Shown: positions 27,671 to 35,073, counted from the first letter of the stretch. The stretch is DNA of 64,000 bases from Chitinophaga silvisoli (GCF_003412465.1 NZ_QTJV01000006.1:310001-374000); one strand, 5' to 3'. The notes: generated from the letters alone by a model not told the origin. A program made the numbers and translations.

Positions 27671-27918
27671 GATCCCCACCACCTACCTACCCTAAATCAT
27701 GGTTTTAGTTGTATATCATATCCCGTTCTCCGCAGTGAATAACACTTTCTGAAAAAAATTCAATATCTTTACCTAGGTCTCGCACTTAAAAAAACCCCAT
27801 ATCTTTTCTGTAAAGCCTCCCTAAGATTGTTATTATTCTATTCCAATCCTACGAACCATTATTCAGATTCAACAACGATTGTTTATTCTCATAAATCGTA
27901 TGGGAAAAACCATATACC

Positions 27919-28596
27919 ATGAACGCACCTAACACTGACCCTGGCGTAAATAATGATGTTACCCAGCGAATTCTTTTAGTAACAGGCGATGCAGGCATGA
28001 CCCGGAAAATCCGGCAATTGCTTAGCCCGCAATACACCCTTCTCTGTACAAATACCATTACGGAAGGTATAGAAATGGCCCATCAACATCATCCCGATGT
28101 CATCCTCTGCGACGCTTTGGTACAGGATGCTACAGGTTATCAGTTCCTGATCACACTCAGGAATGATTCGGTGCTAAAGCCAACCCCATTCATTCTTTTT
28201 TCCCGTCCGAATATGCAGGCCAATATGCGTAAAGGCATGAATCTGGGAGCAGATGATTACCTCGCCGCGCCTTTTACCGGAGAGGAATTACTCAAAAGTA
28301 TCCACTCGCGCATCAGCAGGTTTCATCACATCAGAGATACTGCCTATTTTGCAAGAGAAAAAGTAACCCTGCAGGAAGTAAGTACCATTGCCATCAATGA
28401 CCGGCTGAGTAAAACAGAGGCTAAAATACTAAGCATGATAGCCCGGGGTATGAGTAGCAGGGACATAGCATCGTATAAATGTATCAGTGTCCGTACGGTA
28501 GATAATCACCGGCATAACATCACAAAGAAGCTACAACTCTCAGGGCCAAATGCACTGGTGAAATTTGCAATCGGCTATGCAGGAGCAATGAGATAA
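27919..28596 (+). CDS. Atypical response regulator with LuxR-type DNA-binding domain
   Basis: A 225-residue receiver plus helix-turn-helix protein. The receiver (about 16-135) keeps the phosphoacceptor D65 (DVILCDALVQDATG) and part of the acidic pocket (D24). The normally invariant lysine before PF is replaced: GADDYLAAPF instead of the usual K-P-F, so phosphorylation may be weak or absent. The C-terminal HTH (about 160-215: LSKTEAKILSMIARGMSSRDIASYKCISVRTVDNHRHNITKKL) is LuxR/GerE-like. No histidine kinase is linked. The gene abuts the convergent sigma-54 regulator with no spacer between stop codons. Confidence 0.88.
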   Translation: MNAPNTDPGVNNDVTQRILLVTGDAGMTRKIRQLLSPQYTLLCTNTITEGIEMAHQHHPDVILCDALVQDATGYQFLITLRNDSVLKPTPFILFSRPNMQANMRKGMNLGADDYLAAPFTGEELLKSIHSRISRFHHIRDTAYFAREKVTLQEVSTIAINDRLSKTEAKILSMIARGMSSRDIASYKCISVRTVDNHRHNITKKLQLSGPNALVKFAIGYAGAMR

Positions 28597-30144
28597 TCAA
28601 CCCCTCCGCAACACATGCTCCTTCACAATTCCCAACTTCTTCATTCTGGCCTCCAGGGTCGTGGGTTTTATATCCAGCATCGCTGCTGCACCCTGTGGAC
28701 CTCTGATCTTACCATTGCATTGCCGCAATGCCTGGATGATCGCTATCCGTTCAGATTCCGCCAGTGAAGCCGTACGGGGAGGAGACGTGTCCGACGATGC
28801 CGCTACCTGCCGGCGTTGCGGCGGTATGATCATTATATAAGGATCCGTCGCCGCAATCACCGCCCGCTCCACTACGTTCTCCAGTTCTCTGATATTGCCC
28901 GGCCAGCTGTAGGCTAACAATGCCGGTATACATGCCGGGTGAATTCCCTTTATCTCCTTTCCATACCGCAACGCCGCATTCGCTGCAAAATGCTGCAGCA
29001 ACAACGGAATATCATCCTTCCGCTCCCGCAAGGGCGGCAGCATAATCGGAAATACATACAAACGGTAATACAGGTCTTCCCTGAACCGCCCGGCCGCTAT
29101 TTCACGCTCCAGGTCCCTGTTCGTTGCCGCAATAATGCGTACGTCAACTTTGATCGTATGGTTTCCTCCCAGGCGCTCAATTTCCTTCTCCTGGATCGCA
29201 CGGAGCAATTTGGCCTGCAATTCCAGCGGCAATTCCCCGATCTCATCTAAGAACAAAGTCCCCTTATCTGCCAGCTCAAACTTTCCGATCCGCCTTTCGA
29301 GCGCTCCCGTGAACGCTCCCTTCTCATGCCCGAACAACTCCGATTCAATCAACTGCGCCGGCAAGGCCGCGCAATTCACCTTCACCATCTGTCGATGCCT
29401 CCTCGGCGAAGCCTGATGTATCGCCGCGGCAAACAACTCCTTTCCCGTTCCCGTCTCCCCGGTCAATAATACCGTGGCACTTGTCGGCGCTACCTGCGAC
29501 AATAAATGCAATGCCGGTTGCAAAGCAGCACCTCCTATCATTCCTGTATTATGCACCACCAATGGCAATGCGCCGCTCATTTTTTGCCTGTATTCCTCCG
29601 CCAGCTGTAAGAGTAGTACCTGCAAACAGGCAGCGGCAAATAAGCCCGCAGACTCATTAACGATTGTTTGCACCGAAGCCGTAATCGTATCTTTCGTATC
29701 TGAGAGTAAACAAAGAAATCCTAAATTTTTCTGCTGGTAAAGTAAGGGTTGAATCAAGGCCTCTTTTACACCATTTTTGAACAAAGTGGTCTGGAAAGCA
29801 TCTCTACGATCCGGGGCATCCAGCTCCAAAATATTGGAGCCTTTGTTAGAGAAATAGGCAGCGGGTATCCGCTCCGGCAATGCCGGAAACAGGAAAGTAT
29901 TGTCAGCATGCAACCACCAAAAGGCCACCATGCCATCAGCATCGGCAATGCCGATCAGAATGGAAATAGTGTGCAGATATGGCCTGAGTACCGACTGTAT
30001 AAACGCCATTAATTCCGCCTCGCTTTTGATCCCTTTTACAGCATCATGGTCCGGTTGATTGCCCGTGTGTCCCTTGGGCAGCAACCATTCTAACAAACCG
30101 AATAACTCCATATGCCCAACTTTCGTTAACAGAACGCCTTTCAT
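28597..30144 (-). CDS. Sigma-54-dependent transcriptional activator with N-terminal GAF-like domain
   Basis: A bacterial enhancer-binding protein of about 515 residues from ATG 30144 (MKGVLLTKV). Alternative in-frame ATGs lie at 30165 and 30111. An N-terminal GAF-like sensor (about 45-190) precedes the AAA+ domain with Walker A GETGTGK (229-235), the sigma-54 contact GAFTGA (276-281), Walker B GTLFLDEIGE and the arginine-finger region REDLYYRLYVFPIMLPPLRER. A Fis-type HTH follows (SLAESERIAIIQALRQCNGKIRGPQGAAAMLDIKPTTLEARMKKLGI). There is no receiver, so it responds to a small molecule or redox signal rather than phosphorylation. Two operator-like inverted repeats lie directly upstream and another copy lies inside the gene. 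A -24/-12 promoter points away towards the 30623 gene. Confidence 0.93.
   Translation of the reverse strand: MKGVLLTKVGHMELFGLLEWLLPKGHTGNQPDHDAVKGIKSEAELMAFIQSVLRPYLHTISILIGIADADGMVAFWWLHADNTFLFPALPERIPAAYFSNKGSNILELDAPDRRDAFQTTLFKNGVKEALIQPLLYQQKNLGFLCLLSDTKDTITASVQTIVNESAGLFAAACLQVLLLQLAEEYRQKMSGALPLVVHNTGMIGGAALQPALHLLSQVAPTSATVLLTGETGTGKELFAAAIHQASPRRHRQMVKVNCAALPAQLIESELFGHEKGAFTGALERRIGKFELADKGTLFLDEIGELPLELQAKLLRAIQEKEIERLGGNHTIKVDVRIIAATNRDLEREIAAGRFREDLYYRLYVFPIMLPPLRERKDDIPLLLQHFAANAALRYGKEIKGIHPACIPALLAYSWPGNIRELENVVERAVIAATDPYIMIIPPQRRQVAASSDTSPPRTASLAESERIAIIQALRQCNGKIRGPQGAAAMLDIKPTTLEARMKKLGIVKEHVLRRG
29822..29839. promoter_or_regulatory. Intragenic operator copy (palindrome CTCCAA-N4-TTGGAG)
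   Basis: AGCTCCAAAATATTGGAG lies inside the sigma-54 activator coding region, over codons for N-I-L-E-L. It is an exact 18-nt match to the reverse complement of 30198-30215 upstream of the same gene. An exact 18-nt repeat of a palindrome within 400 bp is most unlikely by chance, so I take it as a second binding site of the same protein. Confidence 0.6.
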
Positions 30145-30167
30145 GCCCAAGGCACAAAAAACCACAA

Positions 30168-30195
30168 CTCCAACATTTTGTGCATGCAGTTGGAG
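30168..30195. promoter_or_regulatory. Operator-like inverted repeat 1 (CTCCAAC-N14-GTTGGAG)
   Basis: Arms CTCCAAC (30168-30174) and GTTGGAG (30189-30195), sharing the half-site of the two neighbouring palindromes. Centred about 115 bp before the predicted sigma-54 start, a normal enhancer distance. Confidence 0.6.
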
Positions 30196-30197
30196 AA

Positions 30198-30215
30198 CTC
30201 CAATATTTTGGAGCT
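30198..30215. promoter_or_regulatory. Operator-like inverted repeat 2 (CTCCAA-TATT-TTGGAG)
   Basis: Perfect 6-bp arms around TATT at 30198-30213. Together with the flanking CT it gives the 18-mer repeated at 29822-29839. The 14-nt direct-repeat pattern AACTCCAA(C/T)ATTTTG also links it to repeat 1. It is centred about 90 bp before the predicted sigma-54 transcription start. Confidence 0.65.
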
Positions 30216-30268
30216 AGCATGGCTATGGCAATTACTACATGTAATTGATTCACAGACTATTACTCTAA

Positions 30269-30284
30269 TGGCATAGACCTTGCG
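30269..30284 (+). promoter_or_regulatory. Sigma-54 (-24/-12) promoter
   Basis: TGGCATAGACCTTGCG, with the invariant GG and GC exactly 10 nt apart and both TGGCA and TTGC conserved (consensus TGGCAC-N5-TTGC). Transcription would start near 30295, running rightward. It lies 55-100 bp from the inverted repeats at the divergent activator gene, a textbook enhancer-promoter arrangement. Confidence 0.7.
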
Positions 30285-30328
30285 TCTTCTTGGATCACTT
30301 GGTTGGAAATAGAAAGGAGGAAATCTGA

Positions 30329-30379
30329 GTGTATTCTCACCTTATGGTTGGTGATGCTGTCATGTCTCTACAATCATGA
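30329..30379 (+). CDS. Possible 16-codon leader peptide
   Basis: A GTG-started frame (GTG TAT TCT CAC CTT ATG..., stop TGA 30377-30379) preceded at 8-nt spacing by GAAAGGAGG (30312-30320), the strongest Shine-Dalgarno sequence noticed next to a start codon in the window. It would lie about 34 nt into the predicted sigma-54 transcript. Encoded residues are M-Y-S-H-L-M-V-G-D-A-V-M-S-L-Q-S. Bacteroidota rarely rely on SD sequences, so this may be coincidence or a leader with a regulatory role. Confidence 0.25.
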   Translation: MYSHLMVGDAVMSLQS

Positions 30380-30442
30380 ATGGGGAATAACTCTTCTCCA
30401 GTTGGTTTCTCATAGGGATAGTAAGATATTACTATCTAAGGG

Positions 30443-30459
30443 CTGTTTTACAAAAACAG
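30443..30459. repeat. Hairpin in the leader region
   Basis: CTGTTTT-aca-AAAACAG perfect stem-loop within the predicted sigma-54 transcript. An eight-T run follows at 30530-30537 without a strong adjoining stem. Confidence 0.4.
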
Positions 30460-30580
30460 TACCATAACTGTTGTGCCCACCAGGTGTTTGATTGCCCGGA
30501 ACCAGCCATTTTGCTAAAACTCATCAACCTTTTTTTTACCCCGTTGTGGATGTAAAAGAGACTTAACGGTTGCTTTTGCT

Positions 30581-30616
30581 TACTAATTCATTATATGCTT
30601 TATTGAAAAATTAGTA
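30581..30616. repeat. Inverted repeat just upstream of the GNAT-like gene
   Basis: Perfect 8-bp arms TACTAATT (30581-30588) and AATTAGTA (30609-30616), ending 6 nt before ATG 30623. It could be an operator or an RNA hairpin controlling translation start. Confidence 0.4.
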
Positions 30617-30622
30617 GAGATT

Positions 30623-31600
30623 ATGTCTTTTATCAATGTAACCATCTATGACAATTCCCGGTGGGACCGTTACATTCGTAACGCCCATACATTTGACTTT
30701 AACCATACCTGGTATTATCATAGTACATTTCCGGGTGAACCTTATTTACTGGTTTATGAAGAACGTAATGACTACATCGCGCTCCCTGTCGTATTAAATA
30801 CCAGCACCAATGGAACACGTTCTATCAGTGGTTTCGCGGGCCCTGTAGCCAGCAGAAGTTTTGCTGTGCTGGACAATGGTCTGCAGGAGCGTTTTGAAAC
30901 TGCGTTTTTACAATACCTCAATGAACAGCAGATCTCACAGTCGTCCATCCTGTTGCACCCCGTTATTCATGCGGCATTCAAACCGCTGCGCACGGGGCGC
31001 CTGCAACAACATGCCGATTGCCTGCTGGTAGACCTGTCGCTGGATCCCGAAACACAGCAATCACACTATGGCGGGAACTTCGTCAATAACGTGTCGCTGC
31101 TCCGGCGAAAGGGATATACGGTAAGGCAGGCAAAGTCGATTTACGATGTAGACACATTTGCAGATATTTATAATAGAAATAGCATGCACCTCCCGTCTGC
31201 AAGTGCTCATTTTGATAAAGCCTGGTTCAGACAAATGCTCAGACCCAGCGGGTTTGCCAGTACCTTACTACTGGCCTGCCGGGGTACACAGATTACAGGC
31301 GGCATATTACTTACGCTTTGCAATGACATGATGCAATTGCACCTGGCTGCTACACATGAACATTACTTACAACAGGCCCCTTTACACTTGTTGCTCGCGG
31401 AAGCAGGAGGATTAGGACGGGCAGCCGGCATGCAGTATTTCCATCTGGGTGGCATGGGCTGCAAAATGGATGTTTTGCTAGCCAGCAAGGCAATCACTTT
31501 GGAGACCTATCCTGGATTCAGAACCTGGCATGTAGGCGAACAACAGATTCAGCATGCACTAAACAATGAGTATAGACCACGATTATCAATAGCTGTATAA
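30623..31600 (+). CDS. FemAB/GNAT-like acyltransferase fold protein
   Basis: A 325-residue cytoplasmic protein with two GNAT-like halves. The N-terminal part has SGFAGPVASRSF. The C-terminal half (about 150-300) contains NFVNNVSLLRRKGYTVRQAKSIYDVDTFADIYNRNSM, TLLLACRGTQITGGILLTLCNDMMQLHLAATHEHY and LLAEAGGLGRAAGMQYFHLGG, which resemble the FemAB/BioF2-like acetyltransferase family often found near polysaccharide genes. The exact donor and acceptor are unknown. It is the first complete gene downstream of the sigma-54 promoter, with a leader of about 330 nt, and ends at a clear terminator. Being monocistronic, it is the probable target of the divergent activator. Confidence 0.75.
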   Translation: MSFINVTIYDNSRWDRYIRNAHTFDFNHTWYYHSTFPGEPYLLVYEERNDYIALPVVLNTSTNGTRSISGFAGPVASRSFAVLDNGLQERFETAFLQYLNEQQISQSSILLHPVIHAAFKPLRTGRLQQHADCLLVDLSLDPETQQSHYGGNFVNNVSLLRRKGYTVRQAKSIYDVDTFADIYNRNSMHLPSASAHFDKAWFRQMLRPSGFASTLLLACRGTQITGGILLTLCNDMMQLHLAATHEHYLQQAPLHLLLAEAGGLGRAAGMQYFHLGGMGCKMDVLLASKAITLETYPGFRTWHVGEQQIQHALNNEYRPRLSIAV

Positions 31601-31657
31601 AGATTTGAATTTGGAAAACCAGGTTGACCAAACTGTTGAATGTGTTTTCATTTTGTA

Positions 31658-31684
31658 GCCCTCCTTTGGAGGGCAATTTTTTTT
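31658..31684 (+). terminator. Rho-independent terminator
   Basis: GCCCTCC-ttt-GGAGGGC (31658-31674) followed by AATTTTTTTT. Confidence 0.92.
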
Positions 31685-31764
31685 GAGGTGTATTGCTCAC
31701 ATATGGGCAAAAAAAAACGGCCAACCATGAATGGAAAGCCGGTCTTTCATCCATTGTTTGTTAA

Positions 31765-31806
31765 CCCCAGCTGTCGAACTTTTCTGTTTTTGTTAGGCAG
31801 CTGGGG
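31765..31806. repeat. Inverted repeat in intergenic region
   Basis: CCCCAGCTG (31765-31773) and CAGCTGGGG (31798-31806), perfect 9-bp arms with a 24-nt loop, in gene-free DNA. Its function is not evident. Confidence 0.45.
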
Positions 31807-31859
31807 CTACCCTTGCAATGTTTGTTATGCAATATTAATGCATTACTCGATACGATTTT

Positions 31860-31876
31860 GTTAACCCTTGGTTAAC
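31860..31876. repeat. Short palindrome upstream of the TATTTTTG box
   Basis: GTTAACC-ctt-GGTTAAC, perfect 7-bp arms, ending 18 nt before the TATTTTTG box at 31895-31902. It is placed where a regulator could act on that promoter. Confidence 0.4.
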
Positions 31877-31894
31877 GAGAAATTATTCTTTTGT

Positions 31895-32207
31895 TATTTT
31901 TGCCATTCGTTTATTTCCATCCCACTTTAATGGGATATTGCAGAGTCCCTTATCCAGCGTCATTTTCACTATACTAGGTCATCACACGTTATCTATACGC
32001 ATAGACTAAGATATATATACGATTACCCTGGGATACCGGGAAGTACAACTAAATACACACCGTGTTTTCTGCATTTTTTTTGCCGGGAGATCACTGTTTA
32101 TTAAGCGGTTGACAAATTACGGTACAGTTTGAGTATTTACATGTCATTAACAGGCCTGGTTGATTAACTAAAAGGTTGTCCCATAATTTATTGAGACAAC
32201 CTTTTTT
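31895..32207 (+). ncRNA. Candidate structured non-coding transcript
   Basis: A roughly 300-nt stretch with a TAnnTTTG match (TATTTTTG, 31895-31902) at its left end and a T-rich terminator (32170-32207) at its right end, but no credible ORF. Internal hairpins include ATCCCA/TGGGAT (about 31919-31935) and TCTAT-acgc-ATAGA (about 31995-32010). The -33 element is weak. No known RNA family is recognised. The terminator could instead serve the convergent tail-fibre-like gene, though its T-run is on the plus-strand side. Confidence 0.3.
32170..32207. terminator. Hairpin terminator
   Basis: AAAAGGTTGTC (32170-32180) pairs with GACAACCTTTT (32195-32205), then T. The T-run is better for rightward transcription, although the nearest gene end is the leftward 32249 gene. 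Confidence 0.75.
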
Positions 32208-32248
32208 GATTTACAGGCGATATTGCTGTAATTCATTTAACAGCTCCA

Positions 32249-33415
32249 CTACTTTTTCCCTACTTTATTTTCCAGCGTCTCAATCCGCTTTTGCTGCTCA
32301 ATCAGGTACAAGGTCAGTTCCTCGACTTTCTGCAACAGGATCTTATTCATCTCACCGACATCTACTCCTTTTTCCGCTACTTCTGCAGCAGATGGAACAC
32401 CAGGTAAATGCTGATGGGTATCTATATACTTCGATACTTCATTCAAAGATGGTAATTGGTAATCTTTACGAAATACAAAATCTGCCCAACCGGTTTGTGT
32501 AATCTGCAATCTCTTCGCTCCAATCGTACCATTTACAGCAAGTTTATAAGTACTTGTAGTCGTGGTACCGATGCCTACATTTCCTGTGGCATCTATGCGC
32601 ATACGCTCTGTGCCGTTACTTGTCAGGAAAGAAATAAAACCACCGGTTACCCCGGTTCCCTTGTTAAAAACGATACCACTATTCATATAGCCTGCTATCT
32701 TATGAACCAACCCGAACATAGGAGCACTATTGGCATTGTTATAGGTACGTACTCCCAGGAACGTACCATCGGATGTACCATTGCCAAATTCCTGTCTGCC
32801 AAGCACGCTGGCAATTGTATCATTTATTGTCGTTGCAACATCCAGGGTAGCACGCGGTGTCAGTGAACCTAAGGCCAGGCGGCCTGTCAACGTCGCATTC
32901 AGGGTATCGGCCAGAATAACAGTGCCTTTAAACTGGTTTTTATACGCAATGGAAGTAACAGTAGTGGCTGAAGCGGACAGCGAGTCGTCAGTAATGGTCC
33001 AGCCCCGGTAATTGGCTAATATATCAGCAGATTGTCCCATAGAGAACGCTCGTAGATGGACCCTTGGTGCATAGGGTTTATCATCGATCCATAATACCAC
33101 CTTTCCATCTTCATTAGCAATATAAACTGGGGGTGTATATCCTCCACCACTACTGATATTGGAAGAATAAATCCTGTCTCTATAAATATAGTAGCTGATC
33201 TTCAGGTCTATTATCTGGGCCGCACCGAATACGTAGCCCTCGAGCATAATAGTTGGCATGTGCGTACCATTCGTAAAGGGCAGGTTGGTTTTAATTTTTA
33301 AACCTTTTGTGAGTGTGTAGTTATTATAATAAGCACCCACACTATCAGAATAAATTTGTGCTTTCAGTGAAAATGAAGCAATCACCAGGGACAAACAGAA
33401 TAGAATTTTCTTCAT
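32249..33415 (-). CDS. Secreted tail-fibre-like protein
   Basis: A 388-residue exported protein: signal peptide MKKILFCLSLVIASFSLKA-Q, then a beta-rich repetitive body with short strand-turn units (RLALGSLTPRATLDVATTIN, RMRIDATGNVGIGTTTTSTYKLAVNGTIGAKRLQI). These units resemble phage tail-fibre shafts. The C-terminus (KDYQLPSLNEVSKYIDTHQHLPGVPSAAEVAEKGVDVGEMNKILLQKVEELTLYLIEQQKRIETLENK) is the conserved tail module of secreted fibre-like proteins in Bacteroidota, ending in a coiled coil. There are no phage genes nearby, so it is probably a surface or secreted fibre rather than phage structure. It has its own promoter overlapped by an inverted repeat. Confidence 0.8.
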   Translation of the reverse strand: MKKILFCLSLVIASFSLKAQIYSDSVGAYYNNYTLTKGLKIKTNLPFTNGTHMPTIMLEGYVFGAAQIIDLKISYYIYRDRIYSSNISSGGGYTPPVYIANEDGKVVLWIDDKPYAPRVHLRAFSMGQSADILANYRGWTITDDSLSASATTVTSIAYKNQFKGTVILADTLNATLTGRLALGSLTPRATLDVATTINDTIASVLGRQEFGNGTSDGTFLGVRTYNNANSAPMFGLVHKIAGYMNSGIVFNKGTGVTGGFISFLTSNGTERMRIDATGNVGIGTTTTSTYKLAVNGTIGAKRLQITQTGWADFVFRKDYQLPSLNEVSKYIDTHQHLPGVPSAAEVAEKGVDVGEMNKILLQKVEELTLYLIEQQKRIETLENKVGKK

Positions 33416-33441
33416 TGTTATTATTATTAAACAGTATTAAT

Positions 33442-33475
33442 CCGCAAATGTATTTACACCAACATGTGCGGAAAT
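33442..33475 (-). promoter_or_regulatory. Promoter with overlapping operator-like repeat
   Basis: On the minus strand, -7 TACATTTG (33452 to 33445) with TTTC 18 nt upstream as -33. The same DNA carries a 10-bp inverted repeat with one mismatch: CCGCAAATGT (33442-33451) and ACATGTGCGG (33462-33471). A bound repressor here would block the tail-fibre-like gene. Confidence 0.5.
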
Positions 33476-33756
33476 GAAATATTAACTATAGTGCATAGGT
33501 TACACCAAAGCACTTTTACAAAACAAGAGGATTCAGGTTGTCCAATAAGTTTTACGGGGAAAATTTAAATCAGGAAATGGGCTAACTTCGATCGGGTTGC
33601 AACCATTCATGAGCTGGCGAAATAACTCAAATACTTTAATAATTACAAATTCAATTTTAATGATTATAGTCAGGCGCTGCTGAATAAGTATTAAGCTATT
33701 GTTAATCAATATTGTATAGCCTATTTTTTTTTTGCTCAAAACGTGTATGTATATTG
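33476..33756. other. Gene-free interval left of the transposase remnant
   Basis: AT-rich DNA with no supportable gene. The open frames here have no recognisable domain and unusual composition. It may include degraded IS sequence belonging to the remnant at 33757, but no terminal inverted repeat was found. Confidence 0.4.
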
Positions 33757-33984
33757 AATGAATCATCTCCAAACGCGTCAGGTAGCAGTACTGATTATGC
33801 CGCAGATGTATCGAATATAGCCAGGAAGCAATATTTGAACATTGCCAAAAGAAGAACAAAAGCAAAAGAGATACGCAGGGGTATCCCTCAGCAATTACCA
33901 TATGTTAAGCGGGATTTAAAGTATGTCAACTGGCTGATAGAAACGGACGCTACTTTTAAAGAGACATTAAAATGGAAAGAGTAG
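33757..33984 (+). pseudogene. Fragment of an IS5/IS1182-like transposase
   Basis: An open stretch of about 75 codons encoding NESSPNASGSSTDYAADVSN and then ARKQYLNIAKRRTKAKEIRRGIPQQLPYVKRDLKYVNWLI. The block A-R-K-x-Y-L..A-K..(K/R)..I-R..I..Q-L.Y-(V/L)-(K/R)-R-(D/N) is recognisable as part of DDE transposases of the IS5/IS1182 type common in Bacteroidota. The N-terminal domain and the catalytic DDE region are absent and the frame ends at 33984. It is therefore a dead remnant, sitting between the tail-fibre-like gene and the EPS locus and marking an old insertion or recombination boundary. Family assignment is by pattern memory only. Confidence 0.6.
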
Positions 33985-34024
33985 GCGTTAATGCATCCCG
34001 CAATGCGCTTTCCATGCCTTTTAT

Positions 34025-34047
34025 ATGGATTGGTAATTACAATCCAT
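34025..34047. terminator. Hairpin downstream of the SGNH gene
   Basis: ATGGATTG (34025-34032) pairs with CAATCCAT (34040-34047) around a 7-nt loop. There is no real T-run on either side, so termination activity is uncertain. Confidence 0.4.
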
Positions 34048-34059
34048 TTAGAGAAAGGC

Positions 34060-35064
34060 CTACAACCGGCTCAGGGTATCTTTTCGGTTTAGAGCAGAAG
34101 TTTGCAGATTTTTATCAATAATATTATTCGCCTGCCCGCTCCATAAAGTTTTTATCTCCCCTATTACCATATTCGTCATAATTCCTGCTCCCTGATCATT
34201 TAAATGATACTGGTCAGCATATATGGAAGGATCCCGCATAAAAGCCGGTAACTGACTATTATTAATATATGTCACCTGTTCCTTCGCACAAATATTTTTG
34301 ACTACCTCCATAGATTTAGGGCAATTGATCATTTTGAGGTATACAGGAGATGTAAGGACAACCAATTTACATCCCACCTGTTTTACGTCCCTAATCAGCG
34401 ATTTCAGGCAGTTGATCTTTAAAGTGTCCAAAGGTAGTCTGGACTTCGGATTGTCTGCCACGTCCAGCGTTCCTTTATATTCTTTAAAGAGCGGCATGTA
34501 GCCCAGTTCTGTCTTCTCTGAAGCAGATGGTCTCAACCTGTCACCAATGATCTTTATAATTGTAGAATTATACTGATAGAGCGATGATTTTACCTTTATC
34601 CATTCGTAATCGCTTCTGAGGTTTAGAATTGGCTGCATTTCAGGATGTGCATCGTAATAAGGTGTCAGGAAGGACAATTTAGAATAGTCATTTTCATCTT
34701 CCGCAAATTCATCGGTAGTCAGATCCAGGAGTATCAGCTTTGGAGTAGTTCTGGCCAATATACATTTCAGCACCGCATAAGAATAAAAAATCCCCTCCCC
34801 ATCACGACCAGCATTAAAACAGGTGACATGCAAACTGTCCTGTATCAATGAGGATTTATAATGGTGGCTGGCCCTGGATGATCCCAAAATGAAAACATCG
34901 TCCTTGGCTTCATTGACTGCATAGGTGCAGGCTTTAGTAGCACCCCCACTTATTTTCAGGTAATTATATTGCAATACCTTTCCCAATCCCCAATCAAGCA
35001 GGATCATCAATCCGATAAACACAACAACTCTTATAATTATAGCTTTCCAGGATGTAGATTGCAT
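34060..35064 (-). CDS. SGNH-fold protein, O-acetylation partner of the MBOAT
   Basis: A 334-residue protein with one N-terminal membrane helix (about 10-30, IIIRVVVFIGLMILLDWGLGKVL) and an extracytoplasmic SGNH-hydrolase-like domain. The nucleophile block is DDVFILGSSRASHHY (Ser in G-S-S-R) and the C-terminal catalytic pair is DQYHLNDQGA (Asp/His three apart). Together with the MBOAT gene that ends 9 nt upstream of its start, it fits the AlgI-AlgX/AlgJ or PatA-PatB arrangement in which the membrane protein passes acetyl groups across the membrane and the SGNH protein transfers them to the polymer. It likely decorates the EPS made by the upstream operon. Confidence 0.82.
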   Translation of the reverse strand: MQSTSWKAIIIRVVVFIGLMILLDWGLGKVLQYNYLKISGGATKACTYAVNEAKDDVFILGSSRASHHYKSSLIQDSLHVTCFNAGRDGEGIFYSYAVLKCILARTTPKLILLDLTTDEFAEDENDYSKLSFLTPYYDAHPEMQPILNLRSDYEWIKVKSSLYQYNSTIIKIIGDRLRPSASEKTELGYMPLFKEYKGTLDVADNPKSRLPLDTLKINCLKSLIRDVKQVGCKLVVLTSPVYLKMINCPKSMEVVKNICAKEQVTYINNSQLPAFMRDPSIYADQYHLNDQGAGIMTNMVIGEIKTLWSGQANNIIDKNLQTSALNRKDTLSRL

Positions 35065-35073
35065 GATCTTGGA

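Noticed and set aside
31640-31864. 74-codon plus-strand frame after the GNAT-like gene
   Set aside because: It runs straight through a strong terminator (31658-31684) and encodes a Cys/Phe-rich sequence with no family resemblance.
32249-33415. Prophage origin for the tail-fibre-like gene
   Set aside because: It has a Sec signal peptide and no capsid, terminase, integrase or other phage genes around it; the C-terminal module is common in secreted Bacteroidota proteins.
33533-33901. 122-codon minus-strand frame left of and across the transposase remnant
   Set aside because: The translation is Ile/Leu/Phe-rich without domain, overlaps the more convincing transposase fragment, and has no promoter or terminator.
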